Assembly: GCA_904502095.1 (NCBI GenBank)
Contig: CAJGDG010000001.1
Location: 4,914-68,913, forward strand
DNA: 64,000 bases
Origin: an uncultured Alphaproteobacteria bacterium
GTDB lineage: Bacteria; Pseudomonadota; Alphaproteobacteria; Rs-D84
Direction of reading: 5' to 3'
Shown here: piece by piece, positions 18,377 through 27,953 of the stretch
How the letters are laid out: each line of letters begins with the position of its first letter
How positions within the stretch are numbered: the first letter of the stretch is position 1
Position numbers and translations under genes: made by a program
The notes under the pieces: model-generated
Databases searched by the model: none
What the model saw: only the letters and a program-made list of their open reading frames with translations
What the model was told of the DNA's origin: nothing

Positions 18377-20857
18377 ATGGTCTTTAAAAAATTATCTTTG
18401 TTGTGTGCTTTTGTAATTGCAATCTCGGGATTGCACAGTGATGCGTTAGCGGCTGTTTCGAAAAAGAAGGAATCGAAACAGTCTGCAATTCAAACCGGGA
18501 CCAAGGTTCGTACCAAGGTTGAAGTGTCTGGTTTGTACGACCAGGAATGTTATGATGCGTATTATGGATGTATGGACCAGTTTTGTATTGCCGATAATGA
18601 AAATGGTGGCAGTTGCGCATGCAGTGATTTAAATGCAAAATATGAAAAAGATTTAGAAGATATAAAAAATATATTGGAAGAAGCGGAACGTATCAGAACG
18701 GTTGAAGTAGAAAAAGTTCAGGCTGGGGCGAATGTAGATATCATTTTTGGTGCCGGCGAGCGTCAATATGATGAAGATGGCAATATTGTAGATTTAGAAG
18801 ATCGTGAGGATAAAAAATCTGAAATGTTGGCTTTGTGGAATTCGTCTTTTGATGAAGAAGATGAAGAAGAGGTGGACATATCGGAATTATCGGGAAATGA
18901 ATTGTATGTTGCTGCAAATGATTTGTGTCGCGAACAAATTCCAGATAAGTGCGAAACAGATTTTAATTTCTTGGTTCAGGTTTACAAACGTCAAATTGTA
19001 TCCGATTGCAAAGGTTTTGAAAACAGTATTACCAAAAAACGTGGCGAAGCAGAAGCAGCATTGGCAAGTGCAGAAGCTGAGGTTCGTGGCGCATTAAAAG
19101 AATCTTTGAACGAAGCAAACAAGTATGATTTGGGTACTTGTATGGTTGAATTTAAAAAATGTATGAAAACTGAAGACGCCTGTGGTTCTGATTGGTCGGG
19201 TTGCGTTTCGACAATTGCTGATGCTAATATGCAGGGAATTGACGAATCTGCGGTATTTAAAGATGAAAATATGAAAAAGTCTGCGCAAAAGGCGTATGAT
19301 GGCAGCACATACGGTATTGCTGCGTCGACAATGGAAGGATTGGATTCCAAGCGTATAATTTGTGAACGTGTTTTGAATTCTTGTGTTGCGGTTCGTGACC
19401 AAGTTTGGCCGGCGTTTTTGCGTGAAGCGGCGCCGTCAATCAAAGTCGCAGAAACTCTGATTGAATCAAAGATGCGCCAATCTTGTTTGACTGATATTTC
19501 AGATTGTATCCAAAAAGCCTGTCGTGACGATATTGCGGGTAAGGGCGAGGATACGATGGATGCGTGTTTGGCACGTCCAGAAATGGCACGCAGTTTCTGT
19601 AAGATTGAAATTGAAAGATGTGAAAAAATGGAACCGCAAATCTGGGCGTATGTGACAGATAAATTAAAGGCAATGCGTGTCGATGTTTGTACCCAGGAAG
19701 TAAAAGATTGCTTTACAGCAGATACACGTTGTGGCGCAAATTTCCAAAACTGTATCGGTATGGATTATGACTATATCCACGATATGTGCCCAATTGATTC
19801 ATTGGTTGTTTGTAAACAAGGTAATCCAGGGTTTTCAATGGATGATTTGGATTCTATGTTGATGGGGTTGTATTTGAATATTGATAATTCTGCACTGGAT
19901 CAATGTCAGGCAACGGTGGACGATTTTATGACAGAAATGTGCGGCAGTACATCAGATTGTAATCGTTTTGCAGCTGATGATATTTTAGGAACTGGCAGTA
20001 TTCGTTCCCAGAAAAATGGACAAAAATATATTGTGACCGGTATGATTTCGTTCGGTTCAATCGAAATTGGTAAGGCTGGAACAGATCAGGCGGGTCGGAT
20101 TAATGTACAGGGGTATATCAAATCATTATATGAAAAATATGGTTTGGCACCAGGTTCGACATCTGATAATGCAAATATTATTTTAACGATTGAAGAAGAG
20201 TTGAATAATATTGCAGGTACAATTAATCGGGCAATTGATATGCTGGAATCAAATGAAAAAGTTAAATGGTGTGTCAAAGGTCGCGATTTGACAAATATTA
20301 CGGGTGATGACGAAATGACCGAAGCGCGTTTCCCACGTATGTTGGATCAATATAAAGTTCAAATTGCTGTTTCGGCTTTAAGTAAAGCGCAACAGAACTA
20401 TAATAAAAAGTTGACTGCTGAAATCAGTAAAGCAACCAAGGATGCGTCTGCTGATATCGCAGAATATATGTGTCATAAAATAGGGGCGACTGGGAATGTG
20501 TCGACATCTAATTCGGGTACTTTTGCGACAGATACAGAACTGGCAGAACCGTTGGCGATTAAATATGAGGTTGCAGCAGGCCTAAAAACGAGCGAGCTGA
20601 CACAAAATGGTACCAGCTCAGAAAACTATGGCGGTCAAGAATTTAAAAACAAGAAGGGTGAAGTTGTTGCAAAGGCCGGCGGTTCCAGACGCGATGTGTC
20701 CGCGATCTTCTCGCGCGAGACAAGAATGTGTCATGTATGCACAACAATACATATTGAAACATGTAATGTAGAAAAGAAAGGCTTGAACGCAAGAAAGGTT
20801 AATACAGAATGTACCCCGACAGTTCAAGGGCCGACATGCGAAGACATACCAATGTAA
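18377..20857 (+). CDS. Large secreted protein with four-cysteine modules (paralogue C)
   Basis: 826 residues with a signal peptide ending near ALAA and about 36 cysteines in the mature part. First block C58-x6-C65-x4-C70...C80-x-C82, then coiled coil and VDIIFG. Full modules lie at residues 255-276 (CMVEFKKC...CGSDWSGC) and 438-459 (CTQEVKDC...CGANFQNC). Other pairs are CERVLNSC, CLTDISDC and CKIEIERC. The C-terminus has CHVCTTIHIETC and ends CEDIPM, like its neighbour's CEDINM. GGGACGGAG precedes the ATG closely. Cotranscribed with paralogue B and ended by a terminator. Confidence 0.82.
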   Translation: MVFKKLSLLCAFVIAISGLHSDALAAVSKKKESKQSAIQTGTKVRTKVEVSGLYDQECYDAYYGCMDQFCIADNENGGSCACSDLNAKYEKDLEDIKNILEEAERIRTVEVEKVQAGANVDIIFGAGERQYDEDGNIVDLEDREDKKSEMLALWNSSFDEEDEEEVDISELSGNELYVAANDLCREQIPDKCETDFNFLVQVYKRQIVSDCKGFENSITKKRGEAEAALASAEAEVRGALKESLNEANKYDLGTCMVEFKKCMKTEDACGSDWSGCVSTIADANMQGIDESAVFKDENMKKSAQKAYDGSTYGIAASTMEGLDSKRIICERVLNSCVAVRDQVWPAFLREAAPSIKVAETLIESKMRQSCLTDISDCIQKACRDDIAGKGEDTMDACLARPEMARSFCKIEIERCEKMEPQIWAYVTDKLKAMRVDVCTQEVKDCFTADTRCGANFQNCIGMDYDYIHDMCPIDSLVVCKQGNPGFSMDDLDSMLMGLYLNIDNSALDQCQATVDDFMTEMCGSTSDCNRFAADDILGTGSIRSQKNGQKYIVTGMISFGSIEIGKAGTDQAGRINVQGYIKSLYEKYGLAPGSTSDNANIILTIEEELNNIAGTINRAIDMLESNEKVKWCVKGRDLTNITGDDEMTEARFPRMLDQYKVQIAVSALSKAQQNYNKKLTAEISKATKDASADIAEYMCHKIGATGNVSTSNSGTFATDTELAEPLAIKYEVAAGLKTSELTQNGTSSENYGGQEFKNKKGEVVAKAGGSRRDVSAIFSRETRMCHVCTTIHIETCNVEKKGLNARKVNTECTPTVQGPTCEDIPM

Positions 20858-20862
20858 AAAAA

Positions 20863-20887
20863 TGGGGCGATAGGCCCCGTTTTTATT
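20863..20887 (+). terminator. Rho-independent terminator
   Basis: TGGGGC-gata-GGCCCC stem and a T-rich tail after paralogue C. A second small stem (AAAACGC...GCGTTTTT) follows near 20895-20918. Confidence 0.85.
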
Positions 20888-20940
20888 TGCAAAATAAAAC
20901 GCCTGTGTCAGCGTTTTTCAGGTAGAAAATATATATTTTA

Positions 20941-22041
20941 TTAAGCGGCTTGTTTGATTCCTGATTTTATTTTTCTGATATATTTACGCAGTTCATCAAT
21001 CGCAACCAGTGATCCGTCGCGTTTTTGTGCAGACCAATAATCCCAACCGTTAAAGCTGACGCTGCGTTGTATTTTTGCAGCCATTACATGGATTGATGCC
21101 TTGCCATATAATTGATGGGTCAGGTTGCCGTCTTGGGTTATCATAACGCGTTCGCCGCGTGGGCTGACCAATGTTTGACCAACATACAGCAGACCGGCTT
21201 CGATTAATTCTTTGAATGCAACGCGTATTTCATCGCGTTTTGGTTTTGTCACTTCGATATCTGTTAAATCAATTGGTTTAACATTTGCAATCCTTTCGCG
21301 TGCAGCTGCGACGTAAGTTTCGTCGCGTTCAAAGCCAATAAATTGACGCCCCAGTTCAATTGCGGCCGCGGCTGTTGTGCCAGAGCCCATGAATGGGTCT
21401 AAAATAATATCGCCTGGTTTTGTTGATGCCAATATCACACGATGCAATAAATCCAATGGTTTTTGTGTGTTGTGCAGGCTTTTGCCGTCGCTGTCTTTGA
21501 CGCGTTCTTCGCCCAGACAAATATTCAACCCCCAATCCGAGCGCATTTGTTTTCCGCCATTTAATTTTTTCATTGTTTCATAATTAAATGTGTATTTGCC
21601 TGTTTTAGTTGGCGTTGCCCAAATAAGTGTTTCGTGTGCGTTTGTAAAGCGTGTGCCGCGAAAGTTTGGCATAGGATTTGTTTTTACCCATACAATATCA
21701 TTTAAAATCCAAAAGCCCATATCTTGTAAAATCGCACCAACGCGGAAAATGTTATGATAGCTGCCGATTGTCCACATTGCGCCATTTGGTTTTAAAATGC
21801 GTTTGCATTCAGCCAACCATTGTTTTGTAAATTCATCGTATTCAGCAGATGATTCAAACGAATCCCATGAATCGCGTACTGCACGTGCAGCAGTTTGATC
21901 TTCGGGGCGGTACAATGTTTTTGCCCCCAGTTGTAAATTATACGGCGGGTCTGCAAAAACAGCGTCGATGGATGCGTCTGGAATTTGGCGCATCATTTCG
22001 ATACAGTCTCCTTGTAAAATTTGATTCAGGTATTTTTTCAT
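20941..22041 (-). CDS. ccrM: CcrM-type GANTC adenine-N6 DNA methyltransferase
   Basis: 366 residues from the ATG at 22041 (GAGAGAG upstream), close to the usual CcrM length near 360. The catalytic DPPYNLQL motif comes early and the SAM-binding DPFMGSGTTAAAA motif later, the beta-class order. The CcrM-specific C-terminal extension is present (GQTLVSPRGERVMITQDG...GWDYWSAQKRDGSL). In alphaproteobacteria CcrM methylates GANTC late in the cell cycle and links replication to transcription. It is solitary: no restriction partner is nearby. Confidence 0.95.
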   Translation of the reverse strand: MKKYLNQILQGDCIEMMRQIPDASIDAVFADPPYNLQLGAKTLYRPEDQTAARAVRDSWDSFESSAEYDEFTKQWLAECKRILKPNGAMWTIGSYHNIFRVGAILQDMGFWILNDIVWVKTNPMPNFRGTRFTNAHETLIWATPTKTGKYTFNYETMKKLNGGKQMRSDWGLNICLGEERVKDSDGKSLHNTQKPLDLLHRVILASTKPGDIILDPFMGSGTTAAAAIELGRQFIGFERDETYVAAARERIANVKPIDLTDIEVTKPKRDEIRVAFKELIEAGLLYVGQTLVSPRGERVMITQDGNLTHQLYGKASIHVMAAKIQRSVSFNGWDYWSAQKRDGSLVAIDELRKYIRKIKSGIKQAA

Positions 22042-22210
22042 CTCTCTCTGCGTTCCCGTTGTATACATTTTATCATATTTTGGAGTGTAATTTTTTTGCA
22101 TAACTGAAAAGTTTTTTAAAAAAGCACTTGATTTTTATAAAAAGTGTAATTTTTTATCACATAAAATATACTTGCCAATGTTGGATAAGATTGCTAACCT
22201 TAATATCACT

Positions 22211-22711
22211 ATGAGATGTCCTTATTGTAATTCAACTGACAGTCGTGTGACGGATTCGCGCCCTGATATCGAAGACGCGATTATTCGTCGTCGTCGTGTT
22301 TGCGAACAATGTGGCGCAAAATTTACAACTGTTGAACGTGTTCAAATGCGCGATTTAATGGTGCGTAAAAATAGTGGAAAGTTAGAGGCGTTTGATCGTG
22401 AAAAACTGCGTCGCAGTATCAAATTGGCGTGCCGTAATCGTGAAGTTGGTGATGAACAAATTGAACGATTAGTGACATCTATTCACAGACGCTTGGAAAC
22501 AGAAACTGCAGATGATACGGTCAGCAGCGCGTTAGTTGGACAGATGGTTTCAGATTCTTTGCTGAATTTGGATCCGATTGCGTTTGTGCGTTTCGTTTCT
22601 GTTTATCGCAAGTTTTCGCGCGTGTCGGATTTTAAAAAGATTATTGATAAAATACCAGAAGATGAAGAAAATGCAGTTGTATGCAAATTGCCAAAAAATT
22701 CGCTGTTCTGA
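22211..22711 (+). CDS. nrdR: NrdR transcriptional repressor of ribonucleotide reductase
   Basis: 166 residues from the ATG at 22211, the family's conserved start MRCPYC. The zinc ribbon is C3, C6, C31 and C34, followed by an ATP-cone (RKNSGKLEAFDREKLRRSI...). It senses dATP/ATP and represses nrd operons by binding NrdR boxes. Start codons upstream at 22172 (TTG) and 22178 are possible but unlike the family. First gene of the nrdR-slt-rnhB-pgk run. Confidence 0.95.
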   Translation: MRCPYCNSTDSRVTDSRPDIEDAIIRRRRVCEQCGAKFTTVERVQMRDLMVRKNSGKLEAFDREKLRRSIKLACRNREVGDEQIERLVTSIHRRLETETADDTVSSALVGQMVSDSLLNLDPIAFVRFVSVYRKFSRVSDFKKIIDKIPEDEENAVVCKLPKNSLF

Positions 22712-22720
22712 TAAATCAAA

Positions 22721-24445
22721 ATGAAAAAAATTTTTGCATTTTTATTTTCTGTTTTGCTGCCAGTTTCTGCGTTGGCGGTGGATATGCCACAGGTTTTATC
22801 TGATATTGACGCCAGTTTATATCGTCAGATATTTAAATTACAGGACAAAGAACGTATCGATACTGCGATAAATGCACAAAATCAAATCGCAGATAGATTA
22901 TTGATGAATGAGGTTTTGTATCAGCGCTATATTTCTGATACTTATCATACACGGGGCAGGGAAATTGCGGATTGGATGGAAAAATATTACGATATGCCCG
23001 GCGCCCAGCGTATGGAAAAGTTGGCGAAAATAAAAAAGGCAACAGTGCGTCGCGCCAAAGTGCCAAATATGATAAGTGGTTCTGAATCAATTGAAACCGC
23101 AAAATCTGAAACTTGGACTCAGAAAAAATATAGCGGCAAAATAAATAAAAATATTGATGCGTTTAAGCGTGCGATTCGCAGCGGTTCAACCAAGGTTGCT
23201 CGACAAATATTAGAAGATAAAAATTTTAAAAAAGGAATTACAGAATCGGATTATGGCCGTTTGGCGGGGCGTTTGGCTTATTTATATTATACAAATGGCG
23301 AAATGGAATTGGCAAAAAAGTGGGGGTTTGTTGCGTCTGATGCAAATTCTGAATATGGTTTGTGGGCGATGGGATTGTTGTATTTCAAAGAAGAAAATTA
23401 TATAGAGTCACAGAAATATTTCAGCCGAATCCTGGATTTGCCACAAATTAATAACGCGCGTAAGACAGAGGCGGCTTTTTGGGCAGGACGCGCCGCTGAT
23501 TTCAAAGGCGATATTGAAAATGCAAAGCGGTATTGGCGAATTGCTGCGACATATCCTATGGCTTTTTATGGTGCGTTGTCCGCAACAATGTTGGGTCAGC
23601 AGCCTAAATACGAATTTTTTGAAAATAATGTGACTGCAGAAGATATTGTAGAGTTGGTTAATACAAAATATGGAAAAATGGCGTTGGCTTTGTTGCAGGT
23701 TGGACGAAAAGACAGGGCCGAAGAATACTTAAAATATTTGATTACACCCAAGGTTTCAGACAGGGTTTTGCATGCGGTAAATTCTGTGGCGTCGGCGTAT
23801 AATTTGCCACGCGTTTCAATTCAATCGGCCAGTGTTATAAAAGATAGAGGAATTTTGGAAATTGATGATGATATTATATATTCTGCGCAATATCCTTTGC
23901 CTGATTGGGAACCGTTGGGTGGTTGGTCTATTGACAGGGCGTTATTGTTAGCAATTACAAAGCAAGAAAGTAATTTTAGGGTTTCGGCTAAATCGGGGGT
24001 CGGCGCAAATGGATTAATGCAAATTATGCCAAGTACAGCGAAACGCGTCGCGCGTGCAAACAAGGTTGATTTTTCGCAGATTGACATGTCGAATCCAGAA
24101 CACAATATGTTTCTGGGCCAGCAATATATTGTTGATTTGTTGCAACATCAAAATGTTGAAAATAACATAATAAAAATGTTGGCGGCATATAATGCAGGAA
24201 TGGGAACGATGGTAAAGTTTGAAAAATCTTTCTATACATATGATCCATTGTTGTATATTGAAAGTTTCCCCGCTTATGAAACGCGCAGTTATATAAAACG
24301 CGTTATGTCGAATTTGTGGCTGTATCGCGCGCGATTGGGGCAGCCTTTGAATTCTATGCAGGAATTGGCACATGGAAATTGGCCATTATATAACAGCGAA
24401 GATGCCTATGTTCAGCAACAGATGGCGGACCGTATGATGATTTAA
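22721..24445 (+). CDS. slt: Soluble lytic murein transglycosylase
   Basis: 574 residues with a signal peptide (MKKIFAFLFSVLLPVSALA), a long alpha-helical superhelix (tetratricopeptide-like, for example AGRAADFKGDIENAKRYW), and a C-terminal lysozyme-like domain. Catalytic E416 lies in ITKQESNF, followed by GANGLMQIMPSTA and AAYNAGMG, the family signature. It cleaves glycan strands of peptidoglycan, forming 1,6-anhydro ends, in the periplasm. It starts 9 bp after nrdR and ends 1 bp before rnhB. Confidence 0.93.
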   Translation: MKKIFAFLFSVLLPVSALAVDMPQVLSDIDASLYRQIFKLQDKERIDTAINAQNQIADRLLMNEVLYQRYISDTYHTRGREIADWMEKYYDMPGAQRMEKLAKIKKATVRRAKVPNMISGSESIETAKSETWTQKKYSGKINKNIDAFKRAIRSGSTKVARQILEDKNFKKGITESDYGRLAGRLAYLYYTNGEMELAKKWGFVASDANSEYGLWAMGLLYFKEENYIESQKYFSRILDLPQINNARKTEAAFWAGRAADFKGDIENAKRYWRIAATYPMAFYGALSATMLGQQPKYEFFENNVTAEDIVELVNTKYGKMALALLQVGRKDRAEEYLKYLITPKVSDRVLHAVNSVASAYNLPRVSIQSASVIKDRGILEIDDDIIYSAQYPLPDWEPLGGWSIDRALLLAITKQESNFRVSAKSGVGANGLMQIMPSTAKRVARANKVDFSQIDMSNPEHNMFLGQQYIVDLLQHQNVENNIIKMLAAYNAGMGTMVKFEKSFYTYDPLLYIESFPAYETRSYIKRVMSNLWLYRARLGQPLNSMQELAHGNWPLYNSEDAYVQQQMADRMMI

Positions 24446-24446
24446 A

Positions 24447-25073
24447 ATGCAAAAATGTGTGCCTGATTTTAGTTTGGAAAATTTAACCGGTTTCAATTTG
24501 GTGGCTGGTGTTGATGAAGCAGGGCGGGGACCATTGTGTGGACCTGTGGTTGCGGCTGCGGTAATTTTTCCGCAACGCGATGTTGAAATTCCAATTGTTA
24601 TTCGTGATTCTAAACAGATGACACCGCGTATGCGTGCAGTTGCATACGATTGGATTGTAAATAATACGATTTGGGCTGTTGCGCAGGCGTCGGTTTCAGA
24701 AATTGATGAATTAAATATTTTGTGGGCGTCTATGTTGGCGATGACACGTGCGGTAAATTCACTAAGTGTTACGCCACAGCATTGTTTAATTGATGGTAAT
24801 CGGGTGCCGGCGGATTTAAGCGGTACACCTGTGGTGCGTGGGGATGCGCGTTCGTTGTCGATTGCGGCGGCGTCCATTGTCGCCAAGGAAACACGTGACA
24901 GAATAATGACTGATTTAGCGTTGCAATTCCCGCAATATGGGTGGGATAAAAATGCGGGTTATCCAACAAAATCTCATTTGCAGGCGATTGAAATATATGG
25001 TATAAATCAACATCATAGAAAAAGCTTTGGACCAATCAAGGAAAGGATAAAAAATGAAGTTGCGCAGAATTGA
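24447..25073 (+). CDS. rnhB: Ribonuclease HII
   Basis: 208 residues. GVDEAGRGPLCGPVVAAAV carries the acidic pair D23/E24; LIDGNR and the downstream KETRDR region complete the RNase H fold. It removes ribonucleotides from DNA-RNA hybrids. The 3' end overlaps the start of pgk by 20 bp, indicating tight coupling. Confidence 0.95.
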   Translation: MQKCVPDFSLENLTGFNLVAGVDEAGRGPLCGPVVAAAVIFPQRDVEIPIVIRDSKQMTPRMRAVAYDWIVNNTIWAVAQASVSEIDELNILWASMLAMTRAVNSLSVTPQHCLIDGNRVPADLSGTPVVRGDARSLSIAAASIVAKETRDRIMTDLALQFPQYGWDKNAGYPTKSHLQAIEIYGINQHHRKSFGPIKERIKNEVAQN

Positions 25074-26223
25074 AAATTTAGATGTTCGTGGAAAATATGT
25101 CTTGTTGCGTGATGATTTTAATGTACAAATTGTTGATGGACAAATAACGGATTCTTTTCGTATTGATCAAAGTATGCCTACAATTAATGCGCTGCGTGCG
25201 GCAGGTGCACGAATTGCAATTGTTGCACATCGTGGTCGTCCAAAGGGCGCGCGCAATATGGAATATACTTTACAGCCAATTGCAGACTTTATGAAAATAA
25301 AGTTAATCCCAGATTGTTTGGATAAAGACTTTTTAAAAGATATGCATGATGGTGATGTTGTTTTACTGGAAAATGTGCGTTTTTATGAAGGCGAAGAAAA
25401 AAATGATCCTGCGTTTTCTGCTGAATTGGCGCGTGGATTCGATTTGTTTGTAAATGATGCTTTTGCTGTTTCGCATCGTGCGCACGCCAGTACAGTTGGC
25501 GTAGCAGAAATTTTGCCAAGTTATGCAGGCAGTTTGTTGGCAAACGAAATAGAACATTTATCCAATGTTATGGAAAACCCAAAGCGTCCATTGTTGTCAA
25601 TTGTTGCAGGCAGCAAGGTGTCTACAAAAATAGGCGTATTAAAAGCGTTGGCAAAATTGTCTGATACGCTGATTATCGGTGGTGCGTTGGGTACTACATT
25701 TAATTATGCAACAGGGGCGCGTGTTGGGAATTCTTTGTATGAAGCAGACCAGAAAGATATTGCGCTGGAAATTTTAGATTATGCGCGTCAGCATGATTGT
25801 AATGTTTTGTTGCCGTTGGATAAAGGCGTTGCCAAAGAATTTGCACGTGATGCAGTGCGTGTTAACAAAGGGTTTTCAGAAATCGAAGACGATGATGTAA
25901 TTATTGATGCGGGCGTTCAGACGACTGCGCGTGATATAGATGCAATAAAGCAGGCAAAAACTGTTATTTGGAACGGTACGGTCGGTATGGCAGAATGGCA
26001 GCCAACTTGGTCGTATGGGTCGTTTGCGCTGGCAAATGAAATTGCAGCCCAGACGCGTGCAGGAAAGTTAGAAAGTATTGTTGGTGGCGGTGATACGGTT
26101 GCTGCATTAGAAGCGTGTGGTGTCAAAGATGATATTACATATGTTTCAACCGGTGGTGGGGCATTTCTGGAATTTATCGAGGGACGCACTTTGCCGGGTG
26201 TTGCAATTCTGGAAGACAAGTAA
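25054..26223 (+). CDS. pgk: Phosphoglycerate kinase
   Basis: 389 residues, about the usual length. N-domain motifs: LRDDFNVQ, IVAHRGRPKG, LLENVRFYEGEEKNDPAF, and FVNDAFAVSHRAHAST. C-domain nucleotide site: VAGSKVSTKIGVL, IWNGTVGMAE, and SIVGGGDTVAALE...STGGGAFLEFIEG. Catalyses 1,3-bisphosphoglycerate + ADP to 3-phosphoglycerate + ATP. GGAAAGGA inside rnhB is the ribosome binding site. Confidence 0.97.
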   Translation: MKLRRIENLDVRGKYVLLRDDFNVQIVDGQITDSFRIDQSMPTINALRAAGARIAIVAHRGRPKGARNMEYTLQPIADFMKIKLIPDCLDKDFLKDMHDGDVVLLENVRFYEGEEKNDPAFSAELARGFDLFVNDAFAVSHRAHASTVGVAEILPSYAGSLLANEIEHLSNVMENPKRPLLSIVAGSKVSTKIGVLKALAKLSDTLIIGGALGTTFNYATGARVGNSLYEADQKDIALEILDYARQHDCNVLLPLDKGVAKEFARDAVRVNKGFSEIEDDDVIIDAGVQTTARDIDAIKQAKTVIWNGTVGMAEWQPTWSYGSFALANEIAAQTRAGKLESIVGGGDTVAALEACGVKDDITYVSTGGGAFLEFIEGRTLPGVAILEDK

Positions 26224-26250
26224 AAAATCCCCAGTTGGGGATTTTGTTAT
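26224..26250. terminator. Terminator between convergent genes
   Basis: AAAATCCCC-agtt-GGGGATTTTG stem after pgk; the minus-strand gene ends on its far side. Confidence 0.85.
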
Positions 26251-27860
26251 CTGGATTTTGTCATTGCAAGATATTGTGCGTCTTGGGTCTGGGGGCCTGT
26301 TTTAGCCAGTCGGCGTAACGCGCGTTGTTGGAATGTCAGTGCGCGTGCCTGTTGGTATAATGTAGAATCAATTTTTTTAAATGTTTCGTATGGGTTCAGT
26401 GGGCCGTTGGCAACGTCTGGGTATGAAATTTTGTCGGAAGTCATTATTTGTATGTCCGGTAAGTTGATAGAATATTGCCCCAACATTGCGCGATATGTAT
26501 TTACTTGTTTTTGACAATCGCTCAATATCATTTGTATTTCTGGTGGAATTTTTTGCTTTTTGTCGGATTGTGTGGCGTGAATAGATGTTATAAAATTTAA
26601 AAATTTATCATAATTATCAGTGTTGACATAGATGTTTGAAAAATATGGGTCCAGCAGACTTATTTCAGGATATTTTTGTGTTAACTGGGATAATCTGTCG
26701 CGTTGTGCATCGGTTATTTTTTTGTTGCGTGCGCGGGTCAGTAATTCTATTGCCTCTATGTAATCGCTGTATAACTGTTGGATGGCAGGGTGGTTAAATT
26801 TTTGCCGGTTGGATTTGTATTTGTTTGTTAAAAAAGCATAATACGCTTCGTTATAAATTTTAGTCATATTTATTCGGTGTGTTATATCCTGATACTCGTT
26901 AAGAACGAAGTCGCGTGGGCTTTTAATTTTGATTTCCTGGTCCAGAACAGAATTTGGAATAATTTCGCGGTTAAACTTTTCAATCGCCAATGACATTTGG
27001 TTGATAGATTCCAGGTGGATGTTTTCTTTGTCTTTGTCTGCATCAAATTGACGGATGATGTTTGTTGTGGCAATGAAAATTTTCATATACAAATCCGCCA
27101 TCGTTGAGTTGTCTTGGTGTTTTAATGTATATTCCATTGTGTTGGTCAAACATTCCATTTTTCGCGGATTTGTAAAAATAGAATCCAGATTTTGCAGTGC
27201 GATGTTTAATGATTTTTCAATGACGCGTTCGGGTTTTTTCATAATGTTTAAAATGTGCCCGTCGGCGATGAAGTTAAAGGCTTCTTCATCAGTTAAAACT
27301 TCGGGTTTCTTTTCAAGAGAAGTGGTTAAAATGTCATTTTTGTCCTTGATGTGAAGTTTTTCCTGTAATTCCGGAGAGATAACGTCAGTTAAAATAATTG
27401 CGTGACGGATTGGAATTTCCAGACGATCGTACAATTCAAACGGGTCAGTCATTAAATTAAACAACTGCAACATCTTGTCAAAATTGTGCGCGTATGGATT
27501 TTTGTTATAGCTTTCCACCAGTGGCGTTATGACATCTTCTTCGGGTTCTTCTTCTTCGACTTCAAGGGGAATGATTTGCGTCGCGGTGTCGATGGGTGTT
27601 GCCTTGGTTGTGGTGTCCGGCGGTGTCAGTTTTGGTGTTTGAAGTCGTTCGATAATTTTGTTCAGTATAGTATCGTTTTTTATCGCTTCGGCAACATTGA
27701 AAGCTTTAGTCGTGTCAGGCGTTGCCGTGTTGGGGGTGGCGATAATTTCAAATTTTTTATTTGCCACAGAATCATTTTCTGCGGGTTGTGTTTGTTGGGC
27801 CTTGGCCGTTGGGGTCAGGCTTAAAAAACTTAGAGGTAAAATAATGTTTTTCAATTTCAT
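26247..27860 (-). CDS. Secreted helical protein of unknown function
   Basis: 537 residues with a signal peptide (MKLKNIILPLSFLSLTPTAKA). A Thr/Pro/Asp-rich low-complexity region of about 90 residues follows, then an acidic patch (EVEEEEPEED) and a long all-helical domain with few cysteines. I recognise no catalytic motif. Its own near-consensus promoter lies upstream. Unlike the cysteine-rich family it has almost no cysteines, so it is a separate class of exported protein. Confidence 0.7.
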   Translation of the reverse strand: MKLKNIILPLSFLSLTPTAKAQQTQPAENDSVANKKFEIIATPNTATPDTTKAFNVAEAIKNDTILNKIIERLQTPKLTPPDTTTKATPIDTATQIIPLEVEEEEPEEDVITPLVESYNKNPYAHNFDKMLQLFNLMTDPFELYDRLEIPIRHAIILTDVISPELQEKLHIKDKNDILTTSLEKKPEVLTDEEAFNFIADGHILNIMKKPERVIEKSLNIALQNLDSIFTNPRKMECLTNTMEYTLKHQDNSTMADLYMKIFIATTNIIRQFDADKDKENIHLESINQMSLAIEKFNREIIPNSVLDQEIKIKSPRDFVLNEYQDITHRINMTKIYNEAYYAFLTNKYKSNRQKFNHPAIQQLYSDYIEAIELLTRARNKKITDAQRDRLSQLTQKYPEISLLDPYFSNIYVNTDNYDKFLNFITSIHATQSDKKQKIPPEIQMILSDCQKQVNTYRAMLGQYSINLPDIQIMTSDKISYPDVANGPLNPYETFKKIDSTLYQQARALTFQQRALRRLAKTGPQTQDAQYLAMTKSR

Positions 27861-27887
27861 TGATTTTACAGTGTTTTCTTTGGGGAA

Positions 27888-27917
27888 ATTATATCATTTT
27901 AATGTGTTTTTTGTCAA
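27888..27917 (-). promoter_or_regulatory. Near-consensus promoter of the secreted helical protein
   Basis: Reading minus: TTGACA, 18-nt spacer, TATAAT; the ATG is 27 nt after the -10. Confidence 0.75.
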
Positions 27918-27921
27918 TGAT

Positions 27922-27950
27922 ATAACCCCATGATTTTTTCATGGGGTTAT
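27922..27950. terminator. Terminator-like hairpin
   Basis: AACCCCATGA-ttttt-TCATGGGGTT; the T-run lies on the plus-strand side. It sits just after the stop of the minus-strand hydrolase gene, which it may serve. Confidence 0.6.
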
Positions 27951-27953
27951 TTT

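Noticed and set aside
18377..20857. TraN-like conjugation protein
   Set aside because: Large, exported and cysteine-rich like TraN, but no TraN motif and no conjugation genes nearby; the module pattern is different.
20941..22041. Restriction-modification system
   Set aside because: The methyltransferase has the CcrM C-terminal extension and no endonuclease gene is adjacent.
22128..22172. NrdR box or clear promoter before nrdR
   Set aside because: TTGATT and TATACT are present but spacing does not fit, and no convincing NrdR box could be read.
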